The notes: generated by a model from the sequence alone, not told the origin. A DNA stretch of 64,000 bases from Pardosa pseudoannulata (GCA_032207245.1 CM063506.1:35640309-35704308); one strand, 5' to 3'. Positions 11,539 to 24,651 are shown, counted from the stretch's first letter. Made by a program: numbers and translations.

Positions 11539-12429
11539 TTTTAGCCTTGCACCAAATTTGACGTCTACCGAGGCCCGCGGAGAACTAAATTCTCAACGCC
11601 TTGCGCTAATTTTAACCTCTTGAGGGCCAGCACTTAAATGCTATTCGAGTCGCATACCGGAAAACTGTTGCCATTTAACGTCATCTAGTAATTAAATCTA
11701 ACATTTAAAAATTCAGATAAAACGTTCCGATCTTCGATTACGCATACGCGACTCTGGTCTCTCAATATCAACCGGAGATCATCGCGTGCAGGCGACGCTG
11801 GACTGACAAGAGTGAAATCGCTGCGTCGCGTATATGAGATGTTGGCTTCAAACGGGTTAAGGCATAGCATAAGACTATTTAAAAGAGATCTTGAAATGCA
11901 ACACCACCACTTCCTGTCCTAAAAGATTTGAGACAGTATTCTCTGACTTCTGTTTAGCTACACGAGACATAAACTGTTTACTACTAAATAGATTTAAGAG
12001 AGAGTAAATCTCATGATAACGAATATTAACACTGCCGTCATCGCCAGATATCAGTACTTGAGCTACACTCAGACGTCACTACTATCTTGAGATGCGAAAC
12101 TAACTTTGAACTTTAATCCTTCTTTGCATGGTGAAGGAAATTTCCTCATAACTTTAGTATATTATATGTTGATACTAGAATTTTTTAACACATTTTTTCC
12201 TTTAAACAAGGGCATGAATTACATCTCCCTGATTTATTTTACACACAAAAAGAAAATAATCATGCAAGAAGGGTTAAAGATTACAACAGATAGAGGCTGT
12301 CAGATAGCCATTAATTGCGATAAATGCATAAACCGTAACTATTCAGTCATTCCGTTTATATTTTCAAAGTTAAACGATAAACAAGAACTGATGAAGATAA
12401 CAGTTTCAGCAAATTAATGGCTCGTTTTT
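11539..12429. other. unassigned, partly GC-richer
   Basis: Includes a GC-richer patch at 11560-11860 with no convincing reading frame or repeat partner here. A long frame at about 12106-12417 starts from TTG, is AT-rich and has no motif, so it is not called. Confidence 0.3.
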
Positions 12430-15400
12430 TTACACCTTAAAATAGTCTGAACTTAAAATAGATTAAAGAAAACGAGGAAGAAAATAACAAACCAGTTTTG
12501 AAATATGCCTGGTCACTCTGAAATAGCTTAAAAAATTAAGAGTAGTTTAATTAGAGTTAAAAAAAATTGGAGGTAACATAAAGCTGTTGGATATTTTTAT
12601 TATTTCTTAAGATGTCAGAATCATATATTTCGTTGAACTTTGTTTGAATTCTTCGTAATAATGACTGTCTAAAAATCACCTGCCATTTTATCCTTAGTTT
12701 TAGTTTTAATATTTAACTTGAACTATGAGAAAGGTAGTTTTGAATCTCAGAAATATTTAGTTATAGTCAGAAAGAATTAGTTTTTATTTCTTAAAATAGT
12801 CTGCATTGTAAATAGGTTAAAGAAAACGAGGATGAAAATAACAAAACAGTCTTGAAATATGCCAGGCCATTCTGAAATAACTTAAAAAAGGAAAAGAGTA
12901 GCTTAACTAGGGTTGAAAAATTGACGGTATAAACCTGTTGGATATTTTTATTATTTCTTAAGATGTCAGAATCGAAATTTCATTGAAATTTGAATTCTTC
13001 GTAATGACTGTCTGCAAATCACCTACGATTTTATCCTAGGTTTTGGTTTCAGTTTTTAAGTTGAACTATGAGAACGATAGTTTTTAATCTCAAATACTTA
13101 GTTATAGTCAGAAATAATTAGTTTTTTCTTCTTAAAATAGTTTGCATTGTAAATAGATTAATTGAAACAAAGAAGAAAGTAACAAAAAAGTTTTGAAATA
13201 TGCCAAGGTCACTTTGAAATAGCTTAAAAAGGGAAAAGAGTAGTTTAACTAGGGTAAAAAAATTAACTGTATAAAGCTGTTGGATATTATTATTTCTTAG
13301 AATGTCAGAATCAAATTTCTTTGAAATTTGTTTAAATTCTTCGTAATAACTGTTTGCAAATTATCTGCCATTTTATCCTTAGTTTTTATTTCAGTTTTAA
13401 ACTTGAACTATGAGAACGATAGTTTTTAATCTCAGAAAAAGTTATAATCAGAAATAATTAGTTTTTACTCCTTAAAATAGTCTGCATTGTAAATAGGTTA
13501 AAGAAAACGAGGAAGAAAATAACTAAACAATTTTGAAATATTCAAGTCATTCTGAAATAGCTTAAAAGAAGAAGAGTAGTTTAACTAGAGTTAAAAAATT
13601 AACGATAACATAAAGCTGCTGTATATTTTTATTATTTCTTAGGATGTCAAAATCGTATATTTCGTTGAAGTTTGTTTGAATTCTTCGTAATAATGACTGT
13701 CTGGAAATCGCCTGCTATTGTATCATTAGTTTTAGTTTTAATTTTTAACTTGAACTATGAGAACGATAGTTTTTATCTCAGAAATACTTAGTTATAGTCA
13801 TAAATAATTAGTTTTTACTCCTTAAAATAGTTTGCATGGAAATACATTAAAGAAAACGAGGAAGAAAATTACAAAACAGTTTTAAAATATGGCAGGTCAC
13901 TCTGAAATAGCTTAAAAAAATAAAAGAGTAGCTGAGTGCCTGTTGTTGTTTCTTGAGGATCTATACAGGTCTCTTATGATTGTTTTCAAATTTCTGAAAG
14001 TAAATGGACTTGTGGAACTCGTCTAGTATATTCCTAGACATGGAGATTAGAAAGAGAGAGAGATTTCTTAGGATGTCAGAATCGAAATTTCATTGAAATT
14101 TGTTTAATTCTTCGTAATAACTGTCTGAAAATCACCTGCCATTTTATCCTTAGTTTTGGTTTCAGTTTTCAACTTGAACAATGAGAACAATAGTTTTTAA
14201 TCTCAGAAATACTTAGTAATAGTCAGAGATAATTAGTTTTTACTCCTTACAATAGTCTGTATTGTAAATAAGTTAAAGAAAACGAGGAAGAAAACAAAAC
14301 AGTTTTGAAATATGCCAGGTCACTCTGAAATAGCTTAAAAAAGGAAAAGAGTAGCTTAACTAGGGTTTAAAAATTGACGGTATAAAGCTGTTGGATATTT
14401 TTATTATTTCTTAGGATGTCAGAATCGAAATTTCATTGAAATTTGAATTCTTCGTAATGACTGTCTGCAAATCACCTACGATTTTATCCTAGGTTTTGGT
14501 TTCAATTTTTAACTTGAACTATGAGAACGATAGTTTTTAATCTCAAATACTTAGTTATAGTCAGAAATAATTAGTTTTTACTCCGTAAAATAGTTTGCAT
14601 TGTAAATAGATTACAGAAAACGAGGAAGAAAATAACAAAACAGTTTTGAAATATGCCAGGTCACTTTGAAATAGCTTGAAAAAGAAGAGTAGTTTAACCA
14701 AGGTTAAAAAATTAACGGTAACATAAAGGTGCTGTATATTTTTATTATTTCTTAGGATGTCAAAATCGTATATTTCGTTGAAGTTTGTTTGAATTCTTCG
14801 TAATAATGACTGTCTGGAAATCGCCTGCTATTGTATCATTAGTTTTAGTTTTAATTTTTAGCTTGAACTATGAGAACGATAGTTTTGGGTCAGAAATAAT
14901 TAGTTTTTACTCCTTAAAATAGTCTGCATTGTAAATAGGTTAAAGAAAACGAGAATGAAAATAACAAAACAGTCTTGAAATATGCCAGGCCACGCTGAAA
15001 TAGCTTAAAAAAGGAAAAGAGTTGCTTAACTAGGGTTTAAAAATTGACGGTATAAAGCTGTTGTATATTTTTATTATTCTTAGGATGTCAAAATCGAAAT
15101 TTCGTTGAAATGTTTGAATTCTTCGTAATAATGACTGTCTGGAAATCGCCTGCTATTGTATCATTAGTTTTAGTTTTAATTTTTAGCTTGAACTATGAGA
15201 ACGATAGTTTTTAATCTTAGAAATACTTAGTTATTGTCAGAAATAATTAGTTTTTACTTCTTAAAATAGTCTGCATTGTAAATATGTTAAAGAAAACGAG
15301 GAAGAAAATAACAAAACAGTTTTGAAATATGCCAGGTCACTTTGAAATAGCTTGAAAAAGAAGAGTAGTTTAACTAAGGTTAAAAAATTAACTGTATAAA

Positions 15401-15900
15401 GCTGTTAGATATTATTATTTCTTAGAATGTCAGAATCGAAATTTCGTTGAAATTGGTTTAAATTCTTCGTAATAACTGTTTGCAAATCCCCTGCCATTTT
15501 ATCCTTAGTTTTGGTTTCAATTTTAAACTTGAACTGTGAGAACGATAGTTTTTAATCTCAGAAATAGTTATAGTCAGAAATAATTAGTTTTTACTCTTTA
15601 AAATAGTCTGTACTGTAAATAGGTTAAAGAAAACGAGGAAGAAAATAACAAAACAGTTTTGAAATATGCCAAGTCACTCTTAAATAGCTTAAAAAAAGGA
15701 AGAGTAGTTTAACTAGGGTTAAAAAATGGACGGTAATATAAAGCTGTTGGATATTTTTAGTATTTCTTAAGATGTCAAAATCGTATATTTGGTTGAAATT
15801 TGTTTGAATTCTTCGTAATGACTGTCTGCAAATTACCTTCCATTTTATCCTTAGTTTTGGTTTCAATTTTAACTTAACTATGAAAACGATAGTTTTTAAT
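12430..15900. repeat. satellite 1, monomer about 340 bp, about 10 copies
   Basis: Head-to-tail array. The marker TTTTTATTATTTCTTA(A/G)GATGTCA recurs at about 12590, 12945, 13285 (variant), 13625, 14066, 14400, 14740, 15066, 15405 and 15752, a spacing of 326-357 bp. The exception is one enlarged interval holding unrelated sequence at about 13934-14064. Monomers share GAATTCTTCGTAAT, AAAGAAAACGAGGAAGAAAA and AACTATGAGAACGATAGTTT. No coding potential. Confidence 0.9.
13934..14064. other. unrelated segment interrupting satellite 1
   Basis: About 130 bp, from GCTGAGTGCC to a short GA tract near 14052-14062, replaces part of a monomer. No inverted repeats or target duplication were recognised. Confidence 0.5.
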
Positions 15901-16584
15901 AAAATGGAATTAGCCATTTATATATCTGCAAATGTTTTGTTGAATAAAAACATAGCACCGAAAACAAATTGCCTTGTCACCCATTCAAGCACCTGACTAA
16001 TGTCCTTCAATCAAATCACTCTTCAGCTAGCATCAAGCTGAAGATTTCGCATGAATTATTAACAAATACTTATTGAATATACACCATTATCACGCAGTAC
16101 CCTTGTCTGAACCTCTGACATATTGACGGACGCCTGAATACGCAGGGTGACGTAGACTGCACACGAGGGTTGTTAAATAAATTATGAGGGTATTCAAGAG
16201 ACCCGGGGTTAAAGTGGTGCATTGAATTTCTTCGCGGAAAGCTCATTTTTATCTTAGCGCACCGTGATTGGTGAAAAACAAGTCTTTTGATGCTGCATTA
16301 AGCAGGCTCTAATTGTTTGATACCGACAAAAGCTGGGGATTAAATATGGATGACATTATATTCTTTTCAAGAGTAGATTTCCCCTTTTTCTAAGCTGCAA
16401 TATTATTAGCTTTGTCATTCAACCTGATTAGAGATTTGAATCTAAGGAGGTTCAAGGGGTCTCAAGGATTTTAAATTAGTTTTGGTAAAATCTTGATTAA
16501 AAAAAATAACATCAATCGAATATTTTTTATTTAAATCAGGTTTTTTAATTTAATAAATTGGATTTATTTTTAATTTTTAATTTT
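15901..16584. other. unique spacer between satellites 1 and 2
   Basis: Contains mixed-composition sequence at about 15960-16300 and then AT-rich DNA. No gene or repeat partner recognised. Confidence 0.35.
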
Positions 16585-19500
16585 TTAAGAAATCAAAGTA
16601 ACAAATTATTTAAGGTATTAAATTTATTACGATGTATGATTAAATTTTCAACATCTTATTTATTTTCTTAATGCGTGCAATAAAATTTGTAATAAAATAT
16701 ATACTGATCCTATTATTATAATTAAGAATTTTTCTTAAAGAATTAAACATTACAAATGAAGTTATTTAAGAGATTAAATTTATTATGTTTAAGTTTTCAT
16801 TATCATATTTATTTTCTTAATGCGTGCAATAATATTTCTAATAAAATTTGAACTGATCCTATTATTATAATTAAGAATTTTTCTTAAAGAATTAAACATT
16901 ACAAATGAAGTTATTTAAGAGATTAAATTTATTATGTTTTATGATTAAATTTTCATAACCTTATTTTTTTTCTCAATGCGTGCAATAAAATTTCTAGTAA
17001 AATATACACTGATCCTATTATTATAATTAAGAATTTTTTTTAAAGAATTTAACATTACATATGAAGTTATTTAAGGGAATTAAATTTATTATGATTTATA
17101 ATTAAGTTTTCATTACGTTATTTATTTTCTTAATGCTTGCAATAATACATCTAATAAAATATATACTGATTCTATAATTATAAAAAATTAAACATTACAA
17201 ATGAAGTTATTTAAGGGATTAAATTAATTATGTTTTATGATTAAGTATTCATTACTTTATTTATTTTCTTAATCGTGCAATAATATTTCTAAAAAAATAT
17301 ATACTGATCCTAATATTACAATTAAGAATTTTTTTTAAAGAATTAAACATTACAAATGAAGTTATTTAAGGAATTTAATTTATTATTTTTAAGCTTTCAT
17401 TATCTTATTTATTTTCTTAATGCATGCAATAAAATTTCTAATAAAATACATACTAATCCTATTATTATAATTAAGAATTTTTTCTAAGAATTAAACACTA
17501 CAAATAAAGTTACTTAAGGAATGAAATTTATTATGTTTTATGATTAAGTTTTCATTACTTTATTTATTCTCTTAATGCGTGCAATAAAATTTCTAATAAA
17601 ATATATACTGATCCTATTATTATAATTAAGAATTTTTTAAAGCATTAAATATTACATAAATTTATTTAAGTGATTAATTTTATTATGTTTTATGATTAAG
17701 TTATTACTACTTTATTTATTTTTTAATGCATGCAATCAAATTTCTAATAAAATATACTATGTTATTGTTATTTAAGTGATTAAATTTATTATGATTTATT
17801 TTCATTACGTTATTTATTTTTTAATGCATGCAATCAAATTTCTAATAAAATATATACTGATCCTGTTATTATAATTAAGAATTTTTTTAAAAGAATTTAA
17901 CATTACATATGAAGTTATTTAAGGGATTAAATTTATTTTATGATTAAATTTTCATTATCTTATTTATTTTCTTAATGTATGCAATATAATATTTCTAATA
18001 AAATATATACTGATCCTATTATTATAATTAAGATTGTTTTAAAGAATTAAACATTACAAACGATGTTATTTAAGGGATTAAATTTATTATGTTTTGCGAT
18101 TAAATTTTCATTACGTTATTTATTTTTTTAATGTTTCAATAATATTTCTAATAATATGAATACTGATCCTATTATTATAATTAAGAATTTTTTTAAAGAA
18201 TTTAACATTACATATGAAGTTATTTAAGGGAATTAAATTTATTATGATTTATAATTAAGTTTTCATTACGTTATTTATTTTCTTAATGCGTGCAATAATA
18301 TTTCTAATAAAATTTGAACTGATCCTATTATTATAATTAAGAATTTTTCTTAAAGAATTAAACATTACAAATGAAGTTATTTAAGAGATTAAATTTATTA
18401 TGTTTTGCGATTAAATTTTCATTACGTTATTTATTTTTTTAATGTTTCAATAATATTTCTAATAATATGAATACTGATCCTATTATTATAATTAAGAATT
18501 TTTCTTAAAGAATTAAACATTACAAATGAAGTTATTTAAGAGATTAAATTGATTATGTTTTATGATTAAATTTTCATAACCTTATTTTTTTTCTCAATAC
18601 GTGCAATAAAATTTCTAGTAAAATATATACTGATCCTATTATTATAATTAAGAATTTTTTTAAAGAATTTAACATTACATATGAAGTTATTTAAGGGATT
18701 AAATTTATTATGATTTATGATTCAATTTTCATTACTTTATTTATTTCCTTAATGCTTGCAATAAAATTTCTAATAAAATATATACTGATCCTATTATTAT
18801 AATTAAGAATTTTTCTTAAAGAATTAAACATTACAAATGAAGTTATTTAAGAGATTAAATTTATTATGTTTTATGATTAAGTTTTCATTACTTTATTTAT
18901 TCTCTTAATGCGTGCAATAAAATTTCTAATAAAATATATACTGATCCTATTATTATAATTAAGAATTTTTTTAAAGAATTAAAAATTACAAATGAAGTTA
19001 TTTAAAGGATTAAATTTATTATGTTTAAGTTTTCATTATCATATTTATTTTCTTAATAAGTGCAATAATATTTCTAATAAAATATGAACTGATCCTATTA
19101 TTATAATTAAGAATTTTTTTAAAGCATTAAATATTACATAAATTTATTTAAGTGATTAAATTTATTATGTTTTACGATTAAGTTTTTACTACTTTATTTA
19201 TTTTTTACTGCATGCAATAAAATTTCTAATAAAATATATACTGATCCTATTATTATAATTAAGAATTGTTTTTAAAGAATTTAACATTACATATGAAGTT
19301 TTTTAAGGTATTAAATTTATTTTGATTTATGATTAAATTTTCATTATCTTATTTATTTTCTTAATGCGTGCAATAATATTTCTAATAAAATATATACTGA
19401 TCCTATTATTATAATTAAGAATTTTTTTTAAAAATTAAACATTACATATGAAGTTATTTAAGGGATTAAATTTATTATGATTTATGATTCAATTTTCATT

Positions 19501-20800
19501 ACTTTATTTATTTCCTTAATGCTTGCAATAAAATTTCTAATAAAATATATACTGATCCTATTATTATAATTAAGAATTTTTTAAGAATTTAACATTAAAT
19601 TATTTAAGTGATTAAATTTATTATGATTTATGATTAAGTTTTCGTTACGTTATTTATTTTCTTAATGCTTGCAATAATATATCTAATAAAATATATACTG
19701 ATCCTATTATTATAAAAAATTAAACATTACAAATGAAGTTATTTAAGGGAGTAAATTAATTATGTTTTATGATTAAGTTTTCATTACTTTATTTATTTTC
19801 TTAATAATTGCAATAATATTTCTAAAAAAATATATACTGATCCTATTATTATAATTAAGAATTTTTTTAAAGAATTAAACATTACAAATAAAGTTACTTA
19901 AGGAATTAAATTTATTATGTTTTATTATTAAATTTTCATTACTTTATTTATTCTCTTAATGCGTGCAATAAAATTTCTAATAAAATATATACTGATCCTA
20001 TTATTATAATTAAGAATTTTTTTAAAAGAATTAAACATTACAAATGAAGTTATTTAAGGAATTAAATTTATTAGGATTTATGATTAAATTTTCATTACCT
20101 TATTTATTCTCTTAATGCGCGCAATAAAGTTTCTAATAAAATATATACTGATCCTATTATTATAATTAAGAATTGTTTTTAAAGAATTAAGCATTACAAA
20201 TGAAGTTATTTAAGTGATTAAATTTATTAGGATTTATGATTAAATTTTCATTACCTTATTTATTTTCTTAATGCTTGCAATAAAATTACTAATAAAATAT
20301 ATACTGAATTTATTCTTATAGTTAAGAATTTTTTTAAAGAATTAAACATTACTAATAAAGTTATTTAAATGATTAAATTTATTATGTTTTACAATTAAAT
20401 TTTCATTATGTTATTTATTTTCTTAATGCTTGCAATAAAATTACTAATAAAATATATACTGATCCTTATATTATTATTATTAAGAATTTTTTTAAAGATT
20501 TAAACATTACAAATGAAGCTATTTAAGGGATTAAATTTATTATGTTTTATGATTAAATTTTCATTATCTTATTTATTTTCTTAATGCGTGCAATAATATT
20601 TCTAATAAAATATATACTGATCCTATTATTATAATTAAGAATTTTTTTTAAAAATTAAACATTACTAATAAAGTTATTTAAATGATTAAATTTATTATGT
20701 TTTACAATTAAATTTTCATTATGTTATTTATTTTCTCAATAAGTGCAATGATATTTCATGTAAAATACTTAGTGATCCTATTATTATAGTTAAAATTCAT
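16585..20800. repeat. satellite 2, monomer about 155 bp, about 27 copies
   Basis: Tandem array marked by ACTGATCCTATTATTATAAT, recurring every 145-160 bp (for example near 16703, 16851, 17009, 18012, 18470, 18944, 19549, 20150 and 20622). That block and the following TTAAGAATTTTT are almost invariant, while the rest of the monomer varies. Some intervals are shortened. The length is close to nucleosomal DNA. Confidence 0.92.
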
Positions 20801-21509
20801 AGAATAAAAAATAATAATAATCAGCTTTCATTTGATACAAAATATTAGTTTCTAATTTGTAAATTTTAAAAGTTACTTTGCGGGTAAGTGGATTTCTATT
20901 TGTTTCATTTAATGTATAAATTTAATTTTTTTTAAATAAAATTCTATTACTTCATATAACAGAGCTATAAATCTTATTAATAATCTAAGTAAAATTTTAT
21001 TCTTAACAGAATTTAAGCAGCAAATAGTTCTTTTAATTTGAGATTTTGTGGCTGGAAAAATAGATATGAAAGAATGAGAATGGGAAAATGAGAATTTTAG
21101 AGAGATATTTTTGCAGTACGTTTATGTGACTTATGGTGAAATTTTTGAGACATAGGCGCAAAGAAAAGTATATTCTTTAAAAATGCAAATTTGAATTCTT
21201 TTACGGTAGCAGAGGATAATCACAGTCCTATCATGCTGAAAAGCTACGAAATTAAATCCGATTGTTTATATTGAATCTTATCTCCATAAATCTAAGATTA
21301 TTATCTACTTTTTCTAATCATCGGATATCGTTTTAATGCCCGACTCTCATGGATAAGAGCAGAATTTTCAAGATCTCTCCTCTAAGGATAGATTATGTTA
21401 AATAAAATCTTTGCCAACAATAATTTAGTTCCTTTTCATTTTGTTTTCTCTTTAATTATTTAATGTAGTGAGAGGGACCGTAAGGGACCTCCTAATGGGG
21501 GAGACCTGA
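20801..21509. other. AT-rich intergenic DNA
   Basis: No supported feature. The last 40 bases become GC-richer as the LINE fragment begins. Confidence 0.35.
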
Positions 21510-21866
21510 CTTGATTATGCTAATCAAAGACAGGCCAAGGAGCTTAACCAGGATTATCCCTGGATGAGGGCTAAGGAGCTACTCAGGCTCAGTAGAAAGG
21601 AGCTAAGGGTGGCCATTGGCCTGTTGACTGGCCATTGTTGCCTTAAGAGGCACCTCAACATTATTGGCATTATAGACAGCCCAGTATGTAGGGGGTGCCA
21701 TATGGCAGAGGAGAGTTCATCACATATTTTATGTGAATGTGACTACTACTGCGCCAAGAGATTTGAATTCCTTGGGTATCACTTCATTGAGCCGTGGGAG
21801 TTGATTAACTTCCCGGTTAAGTTGCTGTTGAAATTTATATCAGCTATTGGTCTCTCTGAGATCTAA
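21510..21866 (+). pseudogene. LINE ORF2 3' end (Jockey/R1-like), 5'-truncated
   Basis: In-frame from 21510 to a TAA at 21864-21866. The Met at 21564 is internal to the original protein. It reads LLRLSRKELRVAIGLLTGHC, then SPVCRGCHMAEESSSHILCEC, a CxxC...H....C knuckle that closes many Jockey/R1-type polyproteins. No reverse transcriptase or endonuclease part remains: a stop at 21507-21509 precedes it. It belongs to a different family from the LINE at the left edge of the window, since the knuckle region and tail differ. Truncation at the 5' end is the normal outcome of LINE insertion. Confidence 0.75.
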
Positions 21867-22003
21867 TGGTTATTGTTTCTTAACCTTGTGCTGGAGCTTC
21901 TTGCTCCAGTGAATGGGGGGGGGGTTCAGTACAATAGGCCTTGGGCCGCAGTGCTGGTGCCCTTGTGGACCGCCTCAACTTAATTCTAATTCTAATTCTA
22001 ATG
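21867..22003 (+). mobile_element. LINE 3' UTR with TAATTC tail
   Basis: A GC-richer 3' UTR containing a short hairpin (GGAGCTTCTTGCTCC near 21892) and a G10 run, ending in a TAATTC-type tandem tail at 21981-22002. Short tandem tails of this kind replace poly(A) in several arthropod LINEs. Confidence 0.6.
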
Positions 22004-22445
22004 TATTAAACGTTTTATGACTTATAAAGTAAAGATACAAGAAGGAAACAAAAGTTTTGTATCTTGAAGGGAATTTTGTGTATCTTTTTTTTTTTTTTTT
22101 TTTTTTTTTACTGTGAAAATAATACTGGAATTAAATTCCCAGACAGTCATCTAATAACTATGCATTAATTATCCGATATTTCTGTTTTTACTTTATTTAT
22201 TTCGTCTAAGAATAATATAAAACATTTTTTGTTGACATGAGAATCTTGTGTTCTACAGTACGATAATGATAATAGTGTTATATTGTGTTACTTTTCCCTT
22301 TCTATTATATAACATATTAAGAGAAAACAAGTAAAAAGATTTTGAACATGTGTGATAATCTTATAATCAAAATACATAATCTTATAAATTAAAATTGAAC
22401 ATTTATTAGTTTGTTTTCATTTCTCTTACATCAAGTCAAATAGAT
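22004..22445. other. AT-rich with poly(T) tract
   Basis: A poly(T) run of about 25 at 22085-22109. Otherwise nothing recognised. Confidence 0.4.
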
Positions 22446-22505
22446 TTGGTTTGCAATGCTAAGCCAATTTCTTGCAGCACGAGTTTTAATTAGAGAGGAA
22501 CTTGT
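22446..22505 (-). mobile_element. SINE 3' fragment
   Basis: Matches the tail half of the SINE at 40141-40324 in the same orientation: TTTGGTTTGCAATGCTA then TTGCAGCACGAG. The tRNA-like head is absent, so this is a truncated or eroded copy. Confidence 0.55.
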
Positions 22506-23213
22506 TTTTCAATTTGAAAGAAACTACCAGTAGGTAGATAATAAAACCAAAATGGAAAGTGTTAACGCTACTTTTGAATTGTAGATAATCATTTCTTCTA
22601 ATGTAATTTACTGTATTATAACTTTATTTATTTATTTAATTTACGGTGGTTTGAATAGAACCTTCATGTACTCCAGAGTTGGCAGTAGTTTCCTCATCCA
22701 TGGTATATCGTAATTTGCCATACGATATTTAACCGTTTTCAAATGTTTTTACAAGAAAAAAAAAGAAAAAATAAGATAATTTTCTAAAGAATATTACGTT
22801 AAACAACTAAATTACTTAGAATGTCATAACATGATATTATATAGACAACCAATAATTGTAAATATTACACACTTTTATTTAAAATTCCTCTTGACTATTT
22901 TTCACCAGTATTGTAAAGTTAACATAATGCACTCTTCCCGTATAAATGAAATTTGTTTCATAAACAAAATTACGATCAATTATTCTGGAATGTTCAATCT
23001 ATAGAATGCATCCCTATAAAAGGAAGCATTAAAACTCCAAATAGTCTTCATCAAATGATCCTGACTGGGATTTATGTAAAATATTTTCAATTGATATAAA
23101 ATGCAGTACAATCTCTGCTGTTAATTTCGTTGTATTTGATTGGAGGTGTTCGAATATTTGAAGAAATATTCGAATATTTGAGGTATATGAAACGTAAAAT
23201 AAGGTATATTTGC
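22506..23213 (-). other. downstream flank of the bHLH gene
   Basis: AT-rich 3' flank. On the minus strand an AATAAA at 22879-22874, about 335 bp past the stop codon, is a candidate polyadenylation signal. In this composition the motif also occurs by chance. Confidence 0.3.
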
Positions 23214-23861
23214 TTAGTCAGATTCTGAATGAACACATAACATGTTTTCTTTACTGTCATCCATGCCATCATTCTTCAGCATATCTTGCAGGTTTCGAAT
23301 GTATCTGATTGCCATTCTCAAAATCTCTACTTTGGATAATCTTTTGTCTTTGTCTTTGGCGTTGATAGGAAGGTGACTCTTCAAGCGTTCAAATCCATCG
23401 TTAACGTTCCTCACCCGCTGCCTTTCCCTTTCGTTTCTTCTCCTGATGAAAGATGGTTCCAGCCAGTACTCGTACGGCGAAAAGGGAGTAGGAAGGGGTA
23501 TCTTGCACTGAGGTGCAAATGGGTCTTTGGCCGTTTTGTTGTCTCCAGGGTCGGAATCTCCGTCCCCCATGCTGCCAGAAGCAAGTGGTCCACATCTGTC
23601 ATCGTCATCGTCTTCGTCTTCCTCTCTGTCGTCTGCCTCTGGACTGGTCACGCTTCTTGGTGGATCTGGAGAGTTGTTATCGAGAATCACAGTGGGGCCT
23701 AATGCCGGTCCTACCATATTCACAAAGGGATAGTGAGGCACAAGCTCGCATGGCATAGTCAGGCCCAAGCTGACCAGCTGTTCAAAATCGTGAGGCATTA
23801 CATCCGGCGTCAAGGGTAGAGGCGTTAACATGGTGTATTCCGGCATCTTACCATTCGACAT
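23214..23861 (-). CDS. achaete-scute family bHLH transcription factor (ASCL3/4/5-type)
   Basis: A 215-residue basic helix-loop-helix protein expected to bind E-box DNA in the nucleus as a heterodimer with a Daughterless/E-protein partner. The bHLH lies at residues 140-195. The basic region is RRRNERERQRVRNVN (140-154), with the E-box-contacting Glu in the RER core. Helix 1 runs to SHLP (162-165), the loop is INAKDKDKR, and helix 2 is LSKVEILRMAIRYIRNLQ (175-192). The lead-in EYWLEPSFIRRRNERERQRV resembles vertebrate ASCL3/4/5 more than ASCL1 or Drosophila achaete/scute. Residues 77-89 are an acidic run. The C-terminal tail after the bHLH is only about 20 residues. The frame is intronless, richer in GC than its flanks and embedded in repeats. 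The start is the first in-frame Met after the upstream acceptor. No neighbour suggests co-regulation. Family assignment is secure, while the paralogue name would need a phylogeny. Confidence 0.93.
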   Translation of the reverse strand: MSNGKMPEYTMLTPLPLTPDVMPHDFEQLVSLGLTMPCELVPHYPFVNMVGPALGPTVILDNNSPDPPRSVTSPEADDREEDEDDDDDRCGPLASGSMGDGDSDPGDNKTAKDPFAPQCKIPLPTPFSPYEYWLEPSFIRRRNERERQRVRNVNDGFERLKSHLPINAKDKDKRLSKVEILRMAIRYIRNLQDMLKNDGMDDSKENMLCVHSESD

Positions 23862-23896
23862 TTTAGATGGTTAGCTGGAACTCACGTAGAAGAAAA

Positions 23897-23912
23897 CTGA
23901 AAGAAACAAAGA
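23897..23912 (-). promoter_or_regulatory. candidate 3' splice site in 5' UTR of bHLH gene
   Basis: Read minus, a pyrimidine tract ends in TTTGTTTCTTTCAG, with AG at 23898-23897, 35 bases before the ATG. This would place an intron in the 5' UTR and the true promoter farther upstream (higher coordinates). No matching first exon was identified. Confidence 0.4.
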
Positions 23913-24651
23913 GGAAATGCTCAATAAGATTTCATAATTAGAAGTGATGTTATGGGTATTTTTAGAAAGGTCTATTGTCTGGAAGGCTAGTTATTGTGAT
24001 TTTTCACAAAATACTACAAATATGAATTTAAGGCACTCTTCATATGGTGTTCTTTATGCTTGGGGAAATAGACATGACTTCACACATAGCAGAAAAAAGC
24101 TGTTAACTTTATTCCACAACTAACGATTAAAATAGAGAAAAAATTGCGTTGTAGAAGCATTTATATATTGTTTCTAAAACTTATTACTTAATTATTTACT
24201 TGCACCTAAATATTGTTACCATAAAGGAACATTATGAGCATTTTTTTTAAGATTTATCTCTTTTGTTATTACTTCAACGTTGTGAATATAGTTTGATATG
24301 ACCTTTGAGAAAGAAATGGGCTCACACGTGTAAAAGTTTTCATTTCTTACAATCCTATCAAAAATATTGAACAGAATACTGACTTGGATAGTATTTTTTG
24401 AACTTGTAATTCTGGATAAGAATAATGCAGAAAATAATTGAATAAAACAATCTTTAAAATATTATTTCAGGGAAATAATACTTTTATGTATGTATCATTA
24501 AAAATTCTGCTTTTTTCTACTTAGACCATAAATAATGCCAGTGTTAACTGAAAATGTTTCAGGCCCATAATTAGGCATTTCTAAAACATTTTGTTTTGCT
24601 AAACACGAAAATCACCAGATTAGGTCTTGTTTTCAAGTTACCTAACTTACA
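23913..24651. other. upstream flank of bHLH gene
   Basis: AT-rich sequence. Part of it (24465-24545) resembles 29270-29355 in the same orientation, hinting at an old direct duplication. No promoter elements could be assigned. Confidence 0.35.

Noticed and set aside
12106..12417. 103-codon frame next to satellite 1
   Set aside because: It starts from TTG, is AT-rich, and has no motif, splice context or recognisable homology.
23373..23758. Several frames of 64-109 codons overlapping the bHLH gene on both strands
   Set aside because: They are frame shadows of the GC-richer bHLH coding sequence, which has clear family motifs.
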